The position numbers and the translations under genes were made by a program. Below are positions 37,069 to 45,120 of a stretch of 64,000 bases of DNA, one piece after another (position 1 is the first letter of the stretch; each line of letters begins with the position of its first letter). The stretch lies in contig NZ_CP087952.1 in NCBI RefSeq assembly GCF_028752835.1, forward strand, positions 1,965,041 through 2,029,040, read 5' to 3'. Source of the stretch: Desulfosarcina sp. BuS5 (GTDB lineage: Bacteria > Desulfobacterota > Desulfobacteria > Desulfobacterales > BuS5). The notes beneath the pieces were generated by a model. The model made no database searches. It was given only the letters and a program-made list of their open reading frames with translations, and was not told where the DNA came from.

Positions 37069-37752
37069 ATGATTAAAAAACTAAGAAACGATGCAAAAGG
37101 TTTTACACTTATCGAACTTATGATCGTTATCGCCATTATCGGTATCCTGGCGGCTATTGCCATCCCTCAATTTATGAGTTACAGGATTAGGGCGAATAAT
37201 ACCTCGGCGGCTGCGTTAAACAAGGTTATTACCAGTTCTGAAGCCGCCCTGAATTCCGATATAGCTGCATATGGTAAAACTGTTGCGGCTACAACATTGA
37301 CAAATGCTGGCGGTGGTGGAGGAAATGGAACGTTGCAAACTGGTCCTTTGGTTGCTGCTACAGCTATTAATGGTGGTGGCTTGATTACTGGCTCAGGGCC
37401 AACTGGCGCTGTCAGCGCGGTAGGTTTTTCAGTGCCAAATGGTTGCATGGCACGGGTTGATGCTGATGCAAATAATCTAACTTACTGTATTTATACTCAA
37501 AGTACTGGCGGAAACAGAACATATGGATCAGAAGCCGAACTTAATGATGTAATGTATTTTGCTCAAGATCCTAACTGGAGAAACGCTAGCGCAATTAGTG
37601 GTAATCGAGTAGGCCCAACTGCTGAATCTGTCGGGGATGACGGAGCAGATCCCGGTTTGGATTTTACAGGCGTAGATGACGATGGAAATACCGTAGAAAA
37701 TGTGGACTCAGGTTCAAGTCAAGGTGATGGTTGTTATCATTTAGTAATGTAG
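37069..37752 (+). CDS. pilA: Type IV major pilin
   Basis: 227 residues from the ATG at 37069 (MIKKLRNDAKGFTLIELMIV), with an AGGGGA site. The prepilin peptidase site is Gly before Phe (KG/FTLIE) with the conserved Glu5, and the hydrophobic helix continues IAIIGILAAIAIPQF. The globular part is longer than Geobacter PilA, has a Gly-rich loop (NAGGGGGNGTLQTG), an acidic C-terminal region and Cys residues near 130, 145 and the end (GCYHLVM). No prepilin peptidase or PilB/C/T genes are present in the window. A strong terminator follows it, while pilH/pilI-like genes lie downstream. Confidence 0.93.
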   Translation: MIKKLRNDAKGFTLIELMIVIAIIGILAAIAIPQFMSYRIRANNTSAAALNKVITSSEAALNSDIAAYGKTVAATTLTNAGGGGGNGTLQTGPLVAATAINGGGLITGSGPTGAVSAVGFSVPNGCMARVDADANNLTYCIYTQSTGGNRTYGSEAELNDVMYFAQDPNWRNASAISGNRVGPTAESVGDDGADPGLDFTGVDDDGNTVENVDSGSSQGDGCYHLVM

Positions 37753-37764
37753 AATAAAAAATGA

Positions 37765-37810
37765 ATAAAATTGACAGCAAGGGAAAATATTCTTTGTTGT
37801 CAATTTTATT
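37765..37810 (+). terminator. Rho-independent-type hairpin after pilA
   Basis: ATAAAATTGACAGCAA pairs with TTGTTGTCAATTTTAT over 16 positions with one mismatch, 13 bases after the pilA stop, and is followed by T/A-rich sequence. It should leave pilin mRNA in excess over the downstream transporter genes. Confidence 0.75.
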
Positions 37811-37839
37811 ATCAAAAACAGCTTCACAGGTTTTTTCAA

Positions 37840-38583
37840 ATGACCCCAATCTTTTTCAATAATTTAAGCAAAAGTTTTTCATACGGTTTCCGTGGCCGCC
37901 AAAAGGTTTTAAAATCAATCTCGCTTGAAGTTGAGCAAGGCGAGGTCTTCGGTTTCCTGGGCCCCAACGGCGCCGGTAAAAGCACGGCCATAAACACGAC
38001 CCTTGGTTTTATCAAGCCTGATAACGGCGAAGTTTTAATTAATGAAATTTCATCAAGGGAGACATCTGCCAGAAAATATATCGGATACCTCCCGGAGCAT
38101 CCTGTTTTTTATGAACACCTGAAAGCCTGCGAACTTCTTGAATTCAGCGGGCTCGCCTCCGGTATGCAAAAACAGGAATTAAAAACAAGAATTGATCCGA
38201 TTCTTGAAAAAATGGAACTGCTCCCTTTTAAAAACAGGCTGGTCAAGACATTCTCAAAAGGGATGAAACAAAGGATCGGGCTGGCTATGGCCATGATTGC
38301 CGACCCTCCCATCCTGATTTTGGATGAACCGATGTCCGGGCTTGATCCCATGGGCAGAAAACTTGTCACCGACCTTATCCTGGAGCTGAAAGCGGCCGGA
38401 AAAACCATATTCTTTTCCACCCATATCCTGAATGATGTGGAAGTGTTGTGCGACCGAATTGCAGTGCTTCATAAAGGTTCAATTCTCTATTCCGGTTCAA
38501 CCCGTGATTTTATTTCAGAGAGCGGTAATCTGGAAGATGCTTTTATGGAACTTGTTAAAAAGGATTTAGCTGTTGGCGGTTAG
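37840..38583 (+). CDS. ABC transporter ATP-binding protein (PilH-like)
   Basis: 247 residues from the ATG at 37840. Walker A GPNGAGKS, Q-loop region YLPEHPVFYEH, the ABC signature KTFSKGMKQRIGLAMA, Walker B LILDEPMSGLDP and the H-loop FFSTHILNDVEVL are present. By position (directly after pilA and, beyond an insertion, before a permease and a TM-anchored protein) it matches the Myxococcus pilA-pilG-pilH-pilI arrangement, where PilH/PilI form an ABC transporter needed for pilus function. The substrate is not known. Confidence 0.85.
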   Translation: MTPIFFNNLSKSFSYGFRGRQKVLKSISLEVEQGEVFGFLGPNGAGKSTAINTTLGFIKPDNGEVLINEISSRETSARKYIGYLPEHPVFYEHLKACELLEFSGLASGMQKQELKTRIDPILEKMELLPFKNRLVKTFSKGMKQRIGLAMAMIADPPILILDEPMSGLDPMGRKLVTDLILELKAAGKTIFFSTHILNDVEVLCDRIAVLHKGSILYSGSTRDFISESGNLEDAFMELVKKDLAVGG

Positions 38584-38661
38584 CTGTTAGCGATTAGCTA
38601 TTAGCGGTTGGCTTTTAGCTAACAGCTAACAGCTAACAGCTAATAGCTAATAGCTTTTAGT
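38574..38661. repeat. TAGCTGTTAGC/TAACAGCTA palindromic array (left)
   Basis: A run of 7-8-base motifs, first TTAGCTGTTAGC-type, then complementary CTAACAGCTAACAGC-type, able to fold into a hairpin. It begins in the last codons of the ABC ATPase gene and precedes the four-helix-bundle gene. Confidence 0.7.
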
Positions 38662-38664
38662 AGA

Positions 38665-39024
38665 ATGAAAGATTTTAAAAAACTTAAAGTATGGGAGAAA
38701 GCCCATCATCTTACACTACAGGTCTATAGAATTACAAAGAATTTTCCTTCTGATGAACGTTTTGGGCTTACGGTTCAGCTACGCAGGGCTGCGGCATCCG
38801 TTCCAACGAACATCGCTGAAGGTTGCGGACGAGATAGTGAGCTAGAACTTGCCAGATTTATGAGCATCGCTGCCGGATCTGCAAGCGAGGTGGAATACCA
38901 GCTACTTCTCGCTTGCGCTCTCAGTTATATACAGAATGAAACATATAGAGAACTTAATCAACAAGTCAATGAGGTAAAGAGAATGTTGAACAGTTTCATC
39001 CAAAAGCTAACAGCTAACAGCTAA
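38665..39024 (+). CDS. Four-helix-bundle protein (23S IVS-like family)
   Basis: 119 residues: FKKLKVWEKAHHLTLQVYRI at the N-terminus, FPSDERFGLTVQLRRAAASV, PTNIAEGCGRD and then ARFMSIAAGSASEVEYQLLL. This is the family of small four-helix proteins first found encoded in 23S rRNA intervening sequences and also scattered in genomes. They bind nucleic acid in some models, but a role has not been shown. The gene sits between the ABC ATPase and its permease with palindromic arrays at both ends, so it looks inserted. Confidence 0.85.
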   Translation: MKDFKKLKVWEKAHHLTLQVYRITKNFPSDERFGLTVQLRRAAASVPTNIAEGCGRDSELELARFMSIAAGSASEVEYQLLLACALSYIQNETYRELNQQVNEVKRMLNSFIQKLTANS

Positions 39025-39050
39025 CAGCTAAAAACTAACCGCTAAAAAAA
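39003..39050. repeat. CTAACAGCTAACAGC array (right)
   Basis: CAAAAGCTAACAGCTAACAG followed by further AACAGCTAAAAACTAACCGC units. It overlaps the last codons of the four-helix-bundle gene and ends 13 bases before the permease start. The same motif as the left array. Confidence 0.7.
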
Positions 39051-39062
39051 AACAGGCAAACC

Positions 39063-39881
39063 ATGAAAAACAACAACATTTGGCTTATTGCAAAAATCAC
39101 TTTTAAAGAAGGCATCAGGAGCAAGATATTATACGGCATCGCTCTTTTATCAGGACTTCTTTTTATATCCAACCTGTTCATTACCCAGCTTTTTGCCCTT
39201 GAAATCGGAAAAGTGGCAGTTGATGTCGGTTTTTCGGTTCTTTCCCTGGCAGGTCTTTCTATAATTTTTTTCCTGGGAATAGGACTTTTAAGCCGTGATT
39301 TACACCAGAAAAATATATGCATGATAATTTGTCATCCGATTTCCCGCTTTAAATATGTAGTCGGCAAATTTTCAGGTTTGGCCCTTTTTCTGGTGATTGC
39401 GGTGGGCATCCTGGGAGTTTTTGCAATCCTTTCATTATGGCTTGGCACTAACGGCGCAGGGGGAATGGAAACTCTGCGCAATTTTTCATGGAGTATGTTG
39501 TGTTGTTCCATTTTTTTTAATTTGCTTTCCCTTTTAATGATCCTTGCTACCGGCTTTCTTTTTACAGCAGTAACAACCAGTGTTTATTTATCAATGCTCC
39601 TGACATTTTTTGTTTATATTATCGGAAATACTCTCGACACCATTATAAAGGTATTACTCAAGGGCGAGTTTGTTCAGGTAAACCTGCTGGTTTTAAAAGG
39701 ACTGAAACTTGTTTCATGGATTTTGCCGAATCTTTCCGCCTTTGATCTCAAAACAAGTCTGGCATATGGGCTGCCACAGGATCCGGTTTATCTTTGCTGG
39801 TTGACCGGTTACGGCATTTTATATACCTGTGTTGTACTCTCTGCCGCAACGATAATTTTGCATTTTAAGGATATAAGTTGA
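39063..39881 (+). CDS. ABC-2-type transporter permease (PilI-like)
   Basis: 272 residues with about six membrane helices: ILYGIALLSGLLFISNLFIT, a VGFSVLSLAGLSIIFFLGIG helix, LALFLVIAVGILGVFAILSL, ILATGFLFTAVTTSVYLSML and a C-terminal GYGILYTCVVLSAATIILHF. The cytoplasmic N-terminus KITFKEGIRSKILYG is typical of ABC-2 permeases. It should pair with the ATPase at 37840-38583. Its stop overlaps the start of the next gene by 4 bases. Confidence 0.82.
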   Translation: MKNNNIWLIAKITFKEGIRSKILYGIALLSGLLFISNLFITQLFALEIGKVAVDVGFSVLSLAGLSIIFFLGIGLLSRDLHQKNICMIICHPISRFKYVVGKFSGLALFLVIAVGILGVFAILSLWLGTNGAGGMETLRNFSWSMLCCSIFFNLLSLLMILATGFLFTAVTTSVYLSMLLTFFVYIIGNTLDTIIKVLLKGEFVQVNLLVLKGLKLVSWILPNLSAFDLKTSLAYGLPQDPVYLCWLTGYGILYTCVVLSAATIILHFKDIS

Positions 39882-40696
39882 TAAAAAAAGCATTAATCAT
39901 CAGGATTGTTTTACTTGTTATCTTAATCGGCGGTTATGTATGCAGCGCCCTTAAGGTAAACCATTTTCGCGACAGTGTCCAGTCATCACAACGGGCATCG
40001 GCCTTTATGGTCTCACCTGAACTGCTTGAAGTTGCGGCCGGGGAGTTCAAAGGCATACTGGCTGACTATCTTCTTTTAAAAGCCTCAACTTTTCTGGGCG
40101 GACGATACTCCACAACCAAAGAAGACTGGGAAGCGGTTTATACCCTTTTCAGCCAGTCCCTTGCTTTGGATCCTTATTTTTTTCAAACCTGTTACTATAT
40201 CCAGGCAACCCTGCCCTGGGAAGCCAAAATGCCCCAACGCGCAATCGAACTCCTTGAAATATCAAAGCAGCACCGTCCCTGGGACTGGCAGCCGGGATTT
40301 TACATAGGCTTTGATTATTACTATTTTCTTAAAGATAATCTAAGCGGCTCAAAATACCTTATGGAAGCATCGGAAAAGCCCGGAGCATCTCCATTATTAG
40401 CCCTGCTGGGCGCGCGTTTATCTCAAAAAGGGGGGCAGGCAAAAGCGGGAATAGTCTTCTTAAAGACCATGTATGAAAATGAAGAAAATGAAGACACAAA
40501 AAAACAGATCGAACAAAGGATCCATGCACTTCGCGGTGTTTTGATTATTGAAAAAGCAATAAAAAAATTTACCATAAAATATAACCACCCCCCAAAAAAG
40601 CTTGACGAATTAATCACAGCAAAAATTTTGCCCGCCCTGCCTGAAAATCCCTACAAAAAATCTTTTGATTATAAAGACGGCATGATAGGATTTTAA
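39878..40696 (+). CDS. Membrane-anchored TPR-like protein (PilG-like position)
   Basis: 272 residues starting at TTG (39878) in the permease stop overlap. One N-terminal helix (IIRIVLLVILIGGYVCSAL) anchors it to the membrane. Residues 80-215 are helical repeats with TPR-like spacing (DPYFFQTCYYIQATLPWEAK, PQRAIELLEISKQHRPWDWQ). The C-terminal 45 residues (YNHPPKKLDELITAKILPAL, then PENPYKKSFDY) resemble the C-terminal motif of type II secretion pseudopilins. By position it could correspond to the Myxococcus PilG accessory protein; sequence alone does not prove that. Confidence 0.6.
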   Translation: MIKKALIIRIVLLVILIGGYVCSALKVNHFRDSVQSSQRASAFMVSPELLEVAAGEFKGILADYLLLKASTFLGGRYSTTKEDWEAVYTLFSQSLALDPYFFQTCYYIQATLPWEAKMPQRAIELLEISKQHRPWDWQPGFYIGFDYYYFLKDNLSGSKYLMEASEKPGASPLLALLGARLSQKGGQAKAGIVFLKTMYENEENEDTKKQIEQRIHALRGVLIIEKAIKKFTIKYNHPPKKLDELITAKILPALPENPYKKSFDYKDGMIGF

Positions 40697-40733
40697 GCCA
40701 ATCCATGGAACACAGATGCACACAGATAAACAC

Positions 40734-40775
40734 AGATATAGATTGTCACATAAATAATTTCACTGCGTTATATGC
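40734..40775. repeat. Partial family A element
   Basis: TATAGATTGTCACATAAATA then ATTTCACTGCGTTAT reproduces one end of the family A element (right end of the 19045-19163 copy, inverted). The other end is missing. The 120-base gap also has an ACACAGAT-rich stretch. Confidence 0.6.
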
Positions 40776-40853
40776 ATACATGCTTACTGATGGAAAACTT
40801 ACCGATTTCGCTTATCGTTGCCAGCCCCTCAGCTTAACGTTAGAAGATTAGAA

Positions 40854-41330
40854 ATGATGAAGATGACGAAAAAATATTTTATTTTCTTAGCTCTTATGTT
40901 CTGGACTTTTATTTATATTTCGGGATGCGCTTTGTTTTTTCCACCAAAGGGTAATAGATACTATTTTCCTGAATTATATCGTGGCTGGGTATGCATACAT
41001 TATAATGTTGAAGGCACACCTCAGCTTACCATTGAAGATGGTTATCTCGTACATAAAATACCGGAAAACGGCCTATTGGTTACATCATCTGCACCACGAC
41101 TGATTGCACCTGTACGTGACGAGTACTACTACTACAGCAATAAAGGCATTCGAAAAGCAAAAGAAATAGAGCATGGCGGCGGTTACACAAAACAACAAAA
41201 ATTAAAAAAAGAAATCAAACTTTATTTCTGGATAAGTTGTTGCGGGCATATTAAATCGGATTATGATAAATATATAAAAAATCATATGGATATAGATGCA
41301 GACCCTGAATGTGGGAGATGGAAGCGATAG
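40854..41330 (+). CDS. Exported lipoprotein, unknown function
   Basis: 158 residues from the ATG at 40854. A lipoprotein signal is visible (FWTFIYISGC, Cys at about 24). The mature part begins ALFFPPKGNRYYFPELYRGW and has YNVEGTPQLTIEDGYLVHKI and then PENGLLVTSS, resembling the DUF6843-type lipoprotein domain. The C-terminal half has a KLYFWISCCGH segment. No operon partner: it lies after the PilG-like gene with a 157-base gap. Confidence 0.55.
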   Translation: MMKMTKKYFIFLALMFWTFIYISGCALFFPPKGNRYYFPELYRGWVCIHYNVEGTPQLTIEDGYLVHKIPENGLLVTSSAPRLIAPVRDEYYYYSNKGIRKAKEIEHGGGYTKQQKLKKEIKLYFWISCCGHIKSDYDKYIKNHMDIDADPECGRWKR

Positions 41331-41449
41331 AAATTTCTAAGCAAGCTAATGCAGCCAACGCAAAAAAAACGCGCGGCTGATTAGCGCCGTTTAATAGTTA
41401 AGACAATTAAGGCCGCTCAAAAATAATATCAGAAAATTCAGGCTTGCAA

Positions 41450-41570
41450 CTGTCTATGACGACGTGTTCAAAATCCCGTAAAGTTTGGTTTCTTACAGAC
41501 TCCAAAGTATTTTTTATGGTAGCTCCACTATTTAGCGCTGCGGTAAGGATTGTAATAAAAGGAGGGCTGC
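41450..41570 (-). pseudogene. 5' remnant of a GT2 glycosyltransferase gene
   Basis: These 120 bases match 44640-44757 (the N-terminal coding part of the GT2 gene) at about 85-90 per cent, including the segment for ITILTAALN. The remnant has no continuation downstream. It shows that a second copy of this glycosyltransferase locus once stood here. Confidence 0.75.
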
Positions 41571-41571
41571 T

Positions 41572-42003
41572 TCATTTTTTAAATTTTTTTCTGACGTGCC
41601 AGTTTTCCATGCTCAGGCCTTCAAAACACTTAAAATCCGGGGTGTTGTTTGTGACCAGGACAAGACCATTGGTTATGGCAATAGCCGCAATCTGTCCATC
41701 CACAAACGGAGGAGTCAGTCCCTTTGAAGTTAAACGTGCCCGTATTTCAGCATGCCATTTTGCTGCATGTTTATCATAAGGAAGGATAGGAATAGTAGTA
41801 CAAATTACGTTACGAAGGAATAGTTCTATAATCGATCTTTTTTTGGATTTTGGAAGACGGTGACAACCATACTGTAATTCATGCCACACTACAGACGCAG
41901 TTGTAATAGTATGCTGATGCAGCTTAATTTTTGTAAGCACAGATTGATTCGGAAATGTTTTAACTAATTCCGATAAAACATTTGTATCTAATAAGTATTT
42001 CAT
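41572..42003 (-). CDS. VapC-type PIN-domain toxin
   Basis: 143 residues. PIN-domain ribonuclease acidic residues are present: Asp in MKYLLDTNVLSEL, Glu in WHELQYGCHR, Asp in FVDGQIAAIAI and Asp in NTPDFKCFEGL. It likely cuts tRNA or rRNA when free of its antitoxin. Its start codon overlaps the stop of the frameshifted Phd-like antitoxin (ATGA). Full length and apparently intact. Confidence 0.88.
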   Translation of the reverse strand: MKYLLDTNVLSELVKTFPNQSVLTKIKLHQHTITTASVVWHELQYGCHRLPKSKKRSIIELFLRNVICTTIPILPYDKHAAKWHAEIRARLTSKGLTPPFVDGQIAAIAITNGLVLVTNNTPDFKCFEGLSMENWHVRKKFKK

Positions 42004-42286
42004 TTTGGCCAGTTAATTTTTCGGCCGGTAGTTGTATCACGCAAACCTTTAAAATCATCGTCACTAATAATAACGCTCCTGTTGTTGAATGCGCTAGATC
42101 GAAATGTTTGAAATGTCAGCCAAAATGTTTTTTTTGTTTTGCAAGACGTTCATAGTCATAAAGCGATAACAGCACAGCAACAGGTTTACCTCGTCTGGTG
42201 AATCTTGCAGAGCTGCCTGATTCTACGTCATGAATAATAGACGGTAATTTATTCTTTGCTTCTGCAATTGAATACTCTTTTTGCAT
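42000..42286 (-). pseudogene. Phd/YefM-type antitoxin split by a -1 frameshift at an A8 run
   Basis: The ATG at 42286 (AGGAGAGG site) starts MQKEYSIAEAKNKLPSIIHD, then FTRRGKPVAVLLSLYDYERL, a clear Phd/YefM DNA-binding fold. In the original frame it stops after 56 residues at 42116. In the -1 frame, from a CAAAAAAAAC run (42127-42136), the protein continues FWLTFQTFRSSAFNNR and SDDDFKGLRDTTTGRKINWP to a stop at 42000. That tail is what Phd antitoxins normally have to bind the toxin. Total joined length 95 residues. Either a mutation, a sequencing homopolymer error, or real programmed frameshifting at A AAA AAA. Confidence 0.75.
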
Positions 42287-42404
42287 ATCCTCTCCTATTT
42301 TGAGAGTTAACAATAAATTTGATCTGGCTATTATAATAGCCATAAACATGTCTAAAGTCAAGACCGGAAAATTTGAACCTTCAGCTTTTTCCATTCTTCT
42401 ATCC

Positions 42405-42480
42405 AAGGACTTCCCTGTATAATTCAGAATATCGCCTCGCCACCTTACCAGGGGCGCCATCATTGTTGCTGCCCAGTCAA
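42405..42480 (-). pseudogene. 3' remnant of a GT4 glycosyltransferase gene
   Basis: GGACTTCCCTGTATAATTCA and the following bases match the 3' end of the GT4 fragment at 46294-46336 (about 36 of 40). On the minus strand it encodes a RRYSELYR-like end. The gap from here to 42956 has a CCTCCGGC/GCCGGAGG hairpin (42900-42918) but no other gene. Confidence 0.6.
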
Positions 42481-42956
42481 AAGCACCCCGGGTGCTGGCA
42501 GATCATGTCCGCATTGCTGCTACTGAAATCTTCTGATTACCTCCGTGATATCTGTAACTGCAGGCAAAGGCCACAACCTTTGTCTGCACCATCTCTTTTA
42601 TGGAAAAACAGTTCTACAAATTGCGTCGCTTTTTTAATGGTTCCTGTCATCTGGCTGTACTGAATTTGAGCGCCAATTCTGTGAATTTATTTTTGAGTGA
42701 GTCCTAAGTTTGCCAATATATTCTTGAACTGAACTACAGGATGATATATTCTCACTGTATCCTTTCAACAATGTGCGCACTCAATTTTGTGTAATTTTTT
42801 TCCCACATGCATTGGTACCCTCAGGGATATAGTCGTGAGAATGTTTGGGCGTGTAAGCGGGCGATCCGAACACTTTTCCATGCTTTTTGAATAGGATACC
42901 CTCCGGCTTTGCCGGAGGTTGATGACTTGCTGAAGATTGGGAAACAGGGAGACCTT

Positions 42957-43307
42957 ATGCCAAAGTTGGGAACAGAATATAATAAAGAAGCTTTGTTTAA
43001 TAAACTGAAATCAAAAGGTATTCTCTGGTGTTATTCAAAAATGCTATCATATCAGGAACTAGGTGATGAGTTGCTGATCGAGCATGTCCTGAAATATGGA
43101 GATTTTAATGATTTAAAAAGTCTGTTTGATATTTTTAATAAAAAAAGAGTGGAAAAGGTCTGGATCGATACGTTAATTTCAGATAAAAGATTTATTAAAT
43201 TAAACTATTTTTTGGCAAGATTTTATTTTGATAAAAAGGTAGAAGCTGATTATTTTAAAAATATGAAAAATAGAAGATATGAAAAACTTAAACTACTTGC
43301 TTCCTGA
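42957..43307 (+). CDS. DUF6922-type protein, partner of AbiEii-like toxin
   Basis: 116 residues from the ATG at 42957, with a GGGAGA site. It reads NKEALFNKLKSKGILWCYSK, then DELLIEHVLKYGDFNDLKSL and FDIFNKKRVEKVWID; this matches the pattern of DUF6922 proteins, which are found upstream of AbiEii-like nucleotidyltransferases. It overlaps the next gene by 29 bases. Expected role: antitoxin or regulatory partner; not proven. The region is strongly A/T-rich compared with the core genes. Confidence 0.65.
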   Translation: MPKLGTEYNKEALFNKLKSKGILWCYSKMLSYQELGDELLIEHVLKYGDFNDLKSLFDIFNKKRVEKVWIDTLISDKRFIKLNYFLARFYFDKKVEADYFKNMKNRRYEKLKLLAS

Positions 43308-43911
43308 TACAAGAAAACTTTTGCTTAATTTTATGGAAAAGTCAGATTTTTTACATAAATATGTCCTGGTTGGTGGTTCTGCTTTGGCTTTACATCTTCA
43401 ACACAGGAAAAGTGAAGACCTGGATTTTTTTACCTATGAAGATAGTTTTAACAAAAATGAAATATTTGAATATATCAAACAATTTGAATTTAAAGAAATT
43501 ATTAACGAATCCAACGAACAGATCGACATCCTTATTAATGGAGTTAAAATAACTTTTTTTAATGCAAAATGGGATTTTTTAAAACCCCTGGGTATTGAAA
43601 AATTCAATCTTTCTTCCATTGATGCACTGGCCGCAATGAAAGTTAACACCCTTTTCTTAAGGGCAAAGTTCAGGGATTATTATGATTTATATTTTTTGGT
43701 AAAAGAAAAAATGGGTATAAAAAAAGTATTTGAATGTTCAAAAAATATTATGCAGGGAATCAATTTTAAACTTTTTTGTATAGCCCTGGTTTATATCGAT
43801 GATATTGAGGATGATAATATTTCGCATCTTGATCCAAAAATTAATATTGCTAAAGAAGAGATCAGAGAGTTTTTTGAAGAAAAAATCAATATCCTGATTA
43901 GAGCAGATTAA
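43279..43911 (+). CDS. AbiEii/AbiGii-family nucleotidyltransferase toxin
   Basis: 210 residues. The nucleotidyltransferase core is visible: YVLVGGSALALHLQHRKSED, then LDFFTYED (the DxD metal site), ITFFNAKWDFLKP and the AAMKVNTLFLRAKFRDYYDL helix with its Lys and Asp. AbiEii-type enzymes modify tRNA and halt growth during phage infection or when unbalanced. With the DUF6922 gene in front, this should be a two-gene toxin-antitoxin or abortive-infection unit. Confidence 0.85.
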   Translation: MKNLNYLLPDTRKLLLNFMEKSDFLHKYVLVGGSALALHLQHRKSEDLDFFTYEDSFNKNEIFEYIKQFEFKEIINESNEQIDILINGVKITFFNAKWDFLKPLGIEKFNLSSIDALAAMKVNTLFLRAKFRDYYDLYFLVKEKMGIKKVFECSKNIMQGINFKLFCIALVYIDDIEDDNISHLDPKINIAKEEIREFFEEKINILIRAD

Positions 43912-43991
43912 AGAGGGTTCTGCACTGTTTTATTCCTTTAAGCCATCTCCATTTTTATCATATTTGATTATTTTTCATTAAAACGATTTCA

Positions 43992-44760
43992 TTAAGAGGC
44001 ATTGTTTGGCAGAGTGAGGCTTTTATAAGGAACATATAACGTATGGAAAATATATTGGGCTGCTTTCCATAGAATATTTTTTTCATTTAAAATCTGAACC
44101 AATCTATCTTCTTTTAGTCGTTTTGAGATGAATTCAGGATTACTGCTGACGCCTTCACCGCCCATTAAGGCTACAGGAGTTTGATCAAATTTAACTGAAC
44201 AATTTCGGGCCGGCGCTCTGTAAAAAAAATTATAGTCCAGGCAAATTTTAAATCTGTTTCGAAACATTCCCATTTGATCAAACACACGTTTGTGTACAAA
44301 GCATCCCTGGTGGCGGAAAACAAATTTGAAATGATTCCACCACAGGTATTGAATCGGTTTGCTGAGTACCTTACCTTTAACAGGATGGTCTAAAATTACG
44401 GGAAAGCTTAAAATGTCAAACCTTTCGCTTTCTAATTGTGTAAATACATTATCCAAAATTTCAGGATGCAGAAGCTGATCATCTGCCTGTATTACTATAA
44501 TATAACGTCCGCCGGCCAGGGCGGAGACCTTTGTTAAGCGCATCTGAAATGCCATGATCAGGTTTTGAAATCCAGGCAAGATTATATGTGTTTTCGTATT
44601 CCTTAAGAATTTCCAGCGTTTCATCTCTGGAACCGCCGTCTATGACGACGTGCTCAAAATTCCGGAAAGTTTGGTTCCTTACAGATTCCAAAGTCTTTTT
44701 TATGGTAGCTCCACTGTTGAGCGCTGCGGTAAGGATTGTAATAAAAGGAGGTTCGCTCAT
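43992..44760 (-). pseudogene. GT2-family glycosyltransferase, frameshifted
   Basis: The N-terminal part (44760 inward) reads FITILTAALNSGATIKKTLE, then HVVIDGGSRDETLEIL and SDALNKGL, a standard GT2 fold start. Near 44525 the frame breaks, and the other frame continues ALAGGRYIIVIQADDQLLHP (the DXD-type motif) to NNAS at 43992. Removing one C in the CTCCGCC stretch restores one protein of about 255 residues. Probably once part of a cell-surface polysaccharide cluster with the GT4 fragment at 46271. Confidence 0.82.
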
Positions 44761-44799
44761 TTTTAAAACTTTGGTAGTTAACTTGAGAGACTAAAGTTC

Positions 44800-44890
44800 T
44801 GCCGTCATGCCGGACTCGATCCGGCATCCAGCTTCATTATGCTGTTGGAATTATTCTGGATTCCGGCTTTCGCCGGAATGACGTCACGAA
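44800..44890. repeat. Palindromic REP-like units
   Basis: Two hairpins: TGCCGGACTCGATCCGGCA and ATTCCGGCTTTCGCCGGAAT. The 360-base gap between the GT2 pseudogene and hipA holds these plus, at 45060-45120, a short reading frame remnant (FKGIPFDLYVSETKGAVYNA) of unknown origin next to the broken hipA end. Confidence 0.6.
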
Positions 44891-45120
44891 TGAATCAGCA
44901 CCTATAATATCAATGCCTTAAAAGAACTTTGGACTCTCAAGGTAGTTAAAAAACCTGTTTCATTTATAATCCGGCACTATTTGTTCCTTAAAACCTTTAC
45001 ATTTACCTCACATCTATAGATTTTCAGACGGAGACAAGATATGACTCCAGTGCGTTATAAACAGCTCCTTTTGTTTCCGAAACATATAAATCAAAAGGAA
45101 TCCCTTTGAAGGAAAGATAT

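Noticed and set aside
37771-37840. N-terminal extension of the ABC ATPase to TTG 37771
   Set aside because: That stretch is the pilA terminator hairpin; the ATG at 37840 starts the family fold.
38574-38661. CRISPR-like or tRNA-like array of TAGCTGTTAGC units
   Set aside because: Units are contiguous 7-8 base motifs that pair with each other and lack unique spacers.
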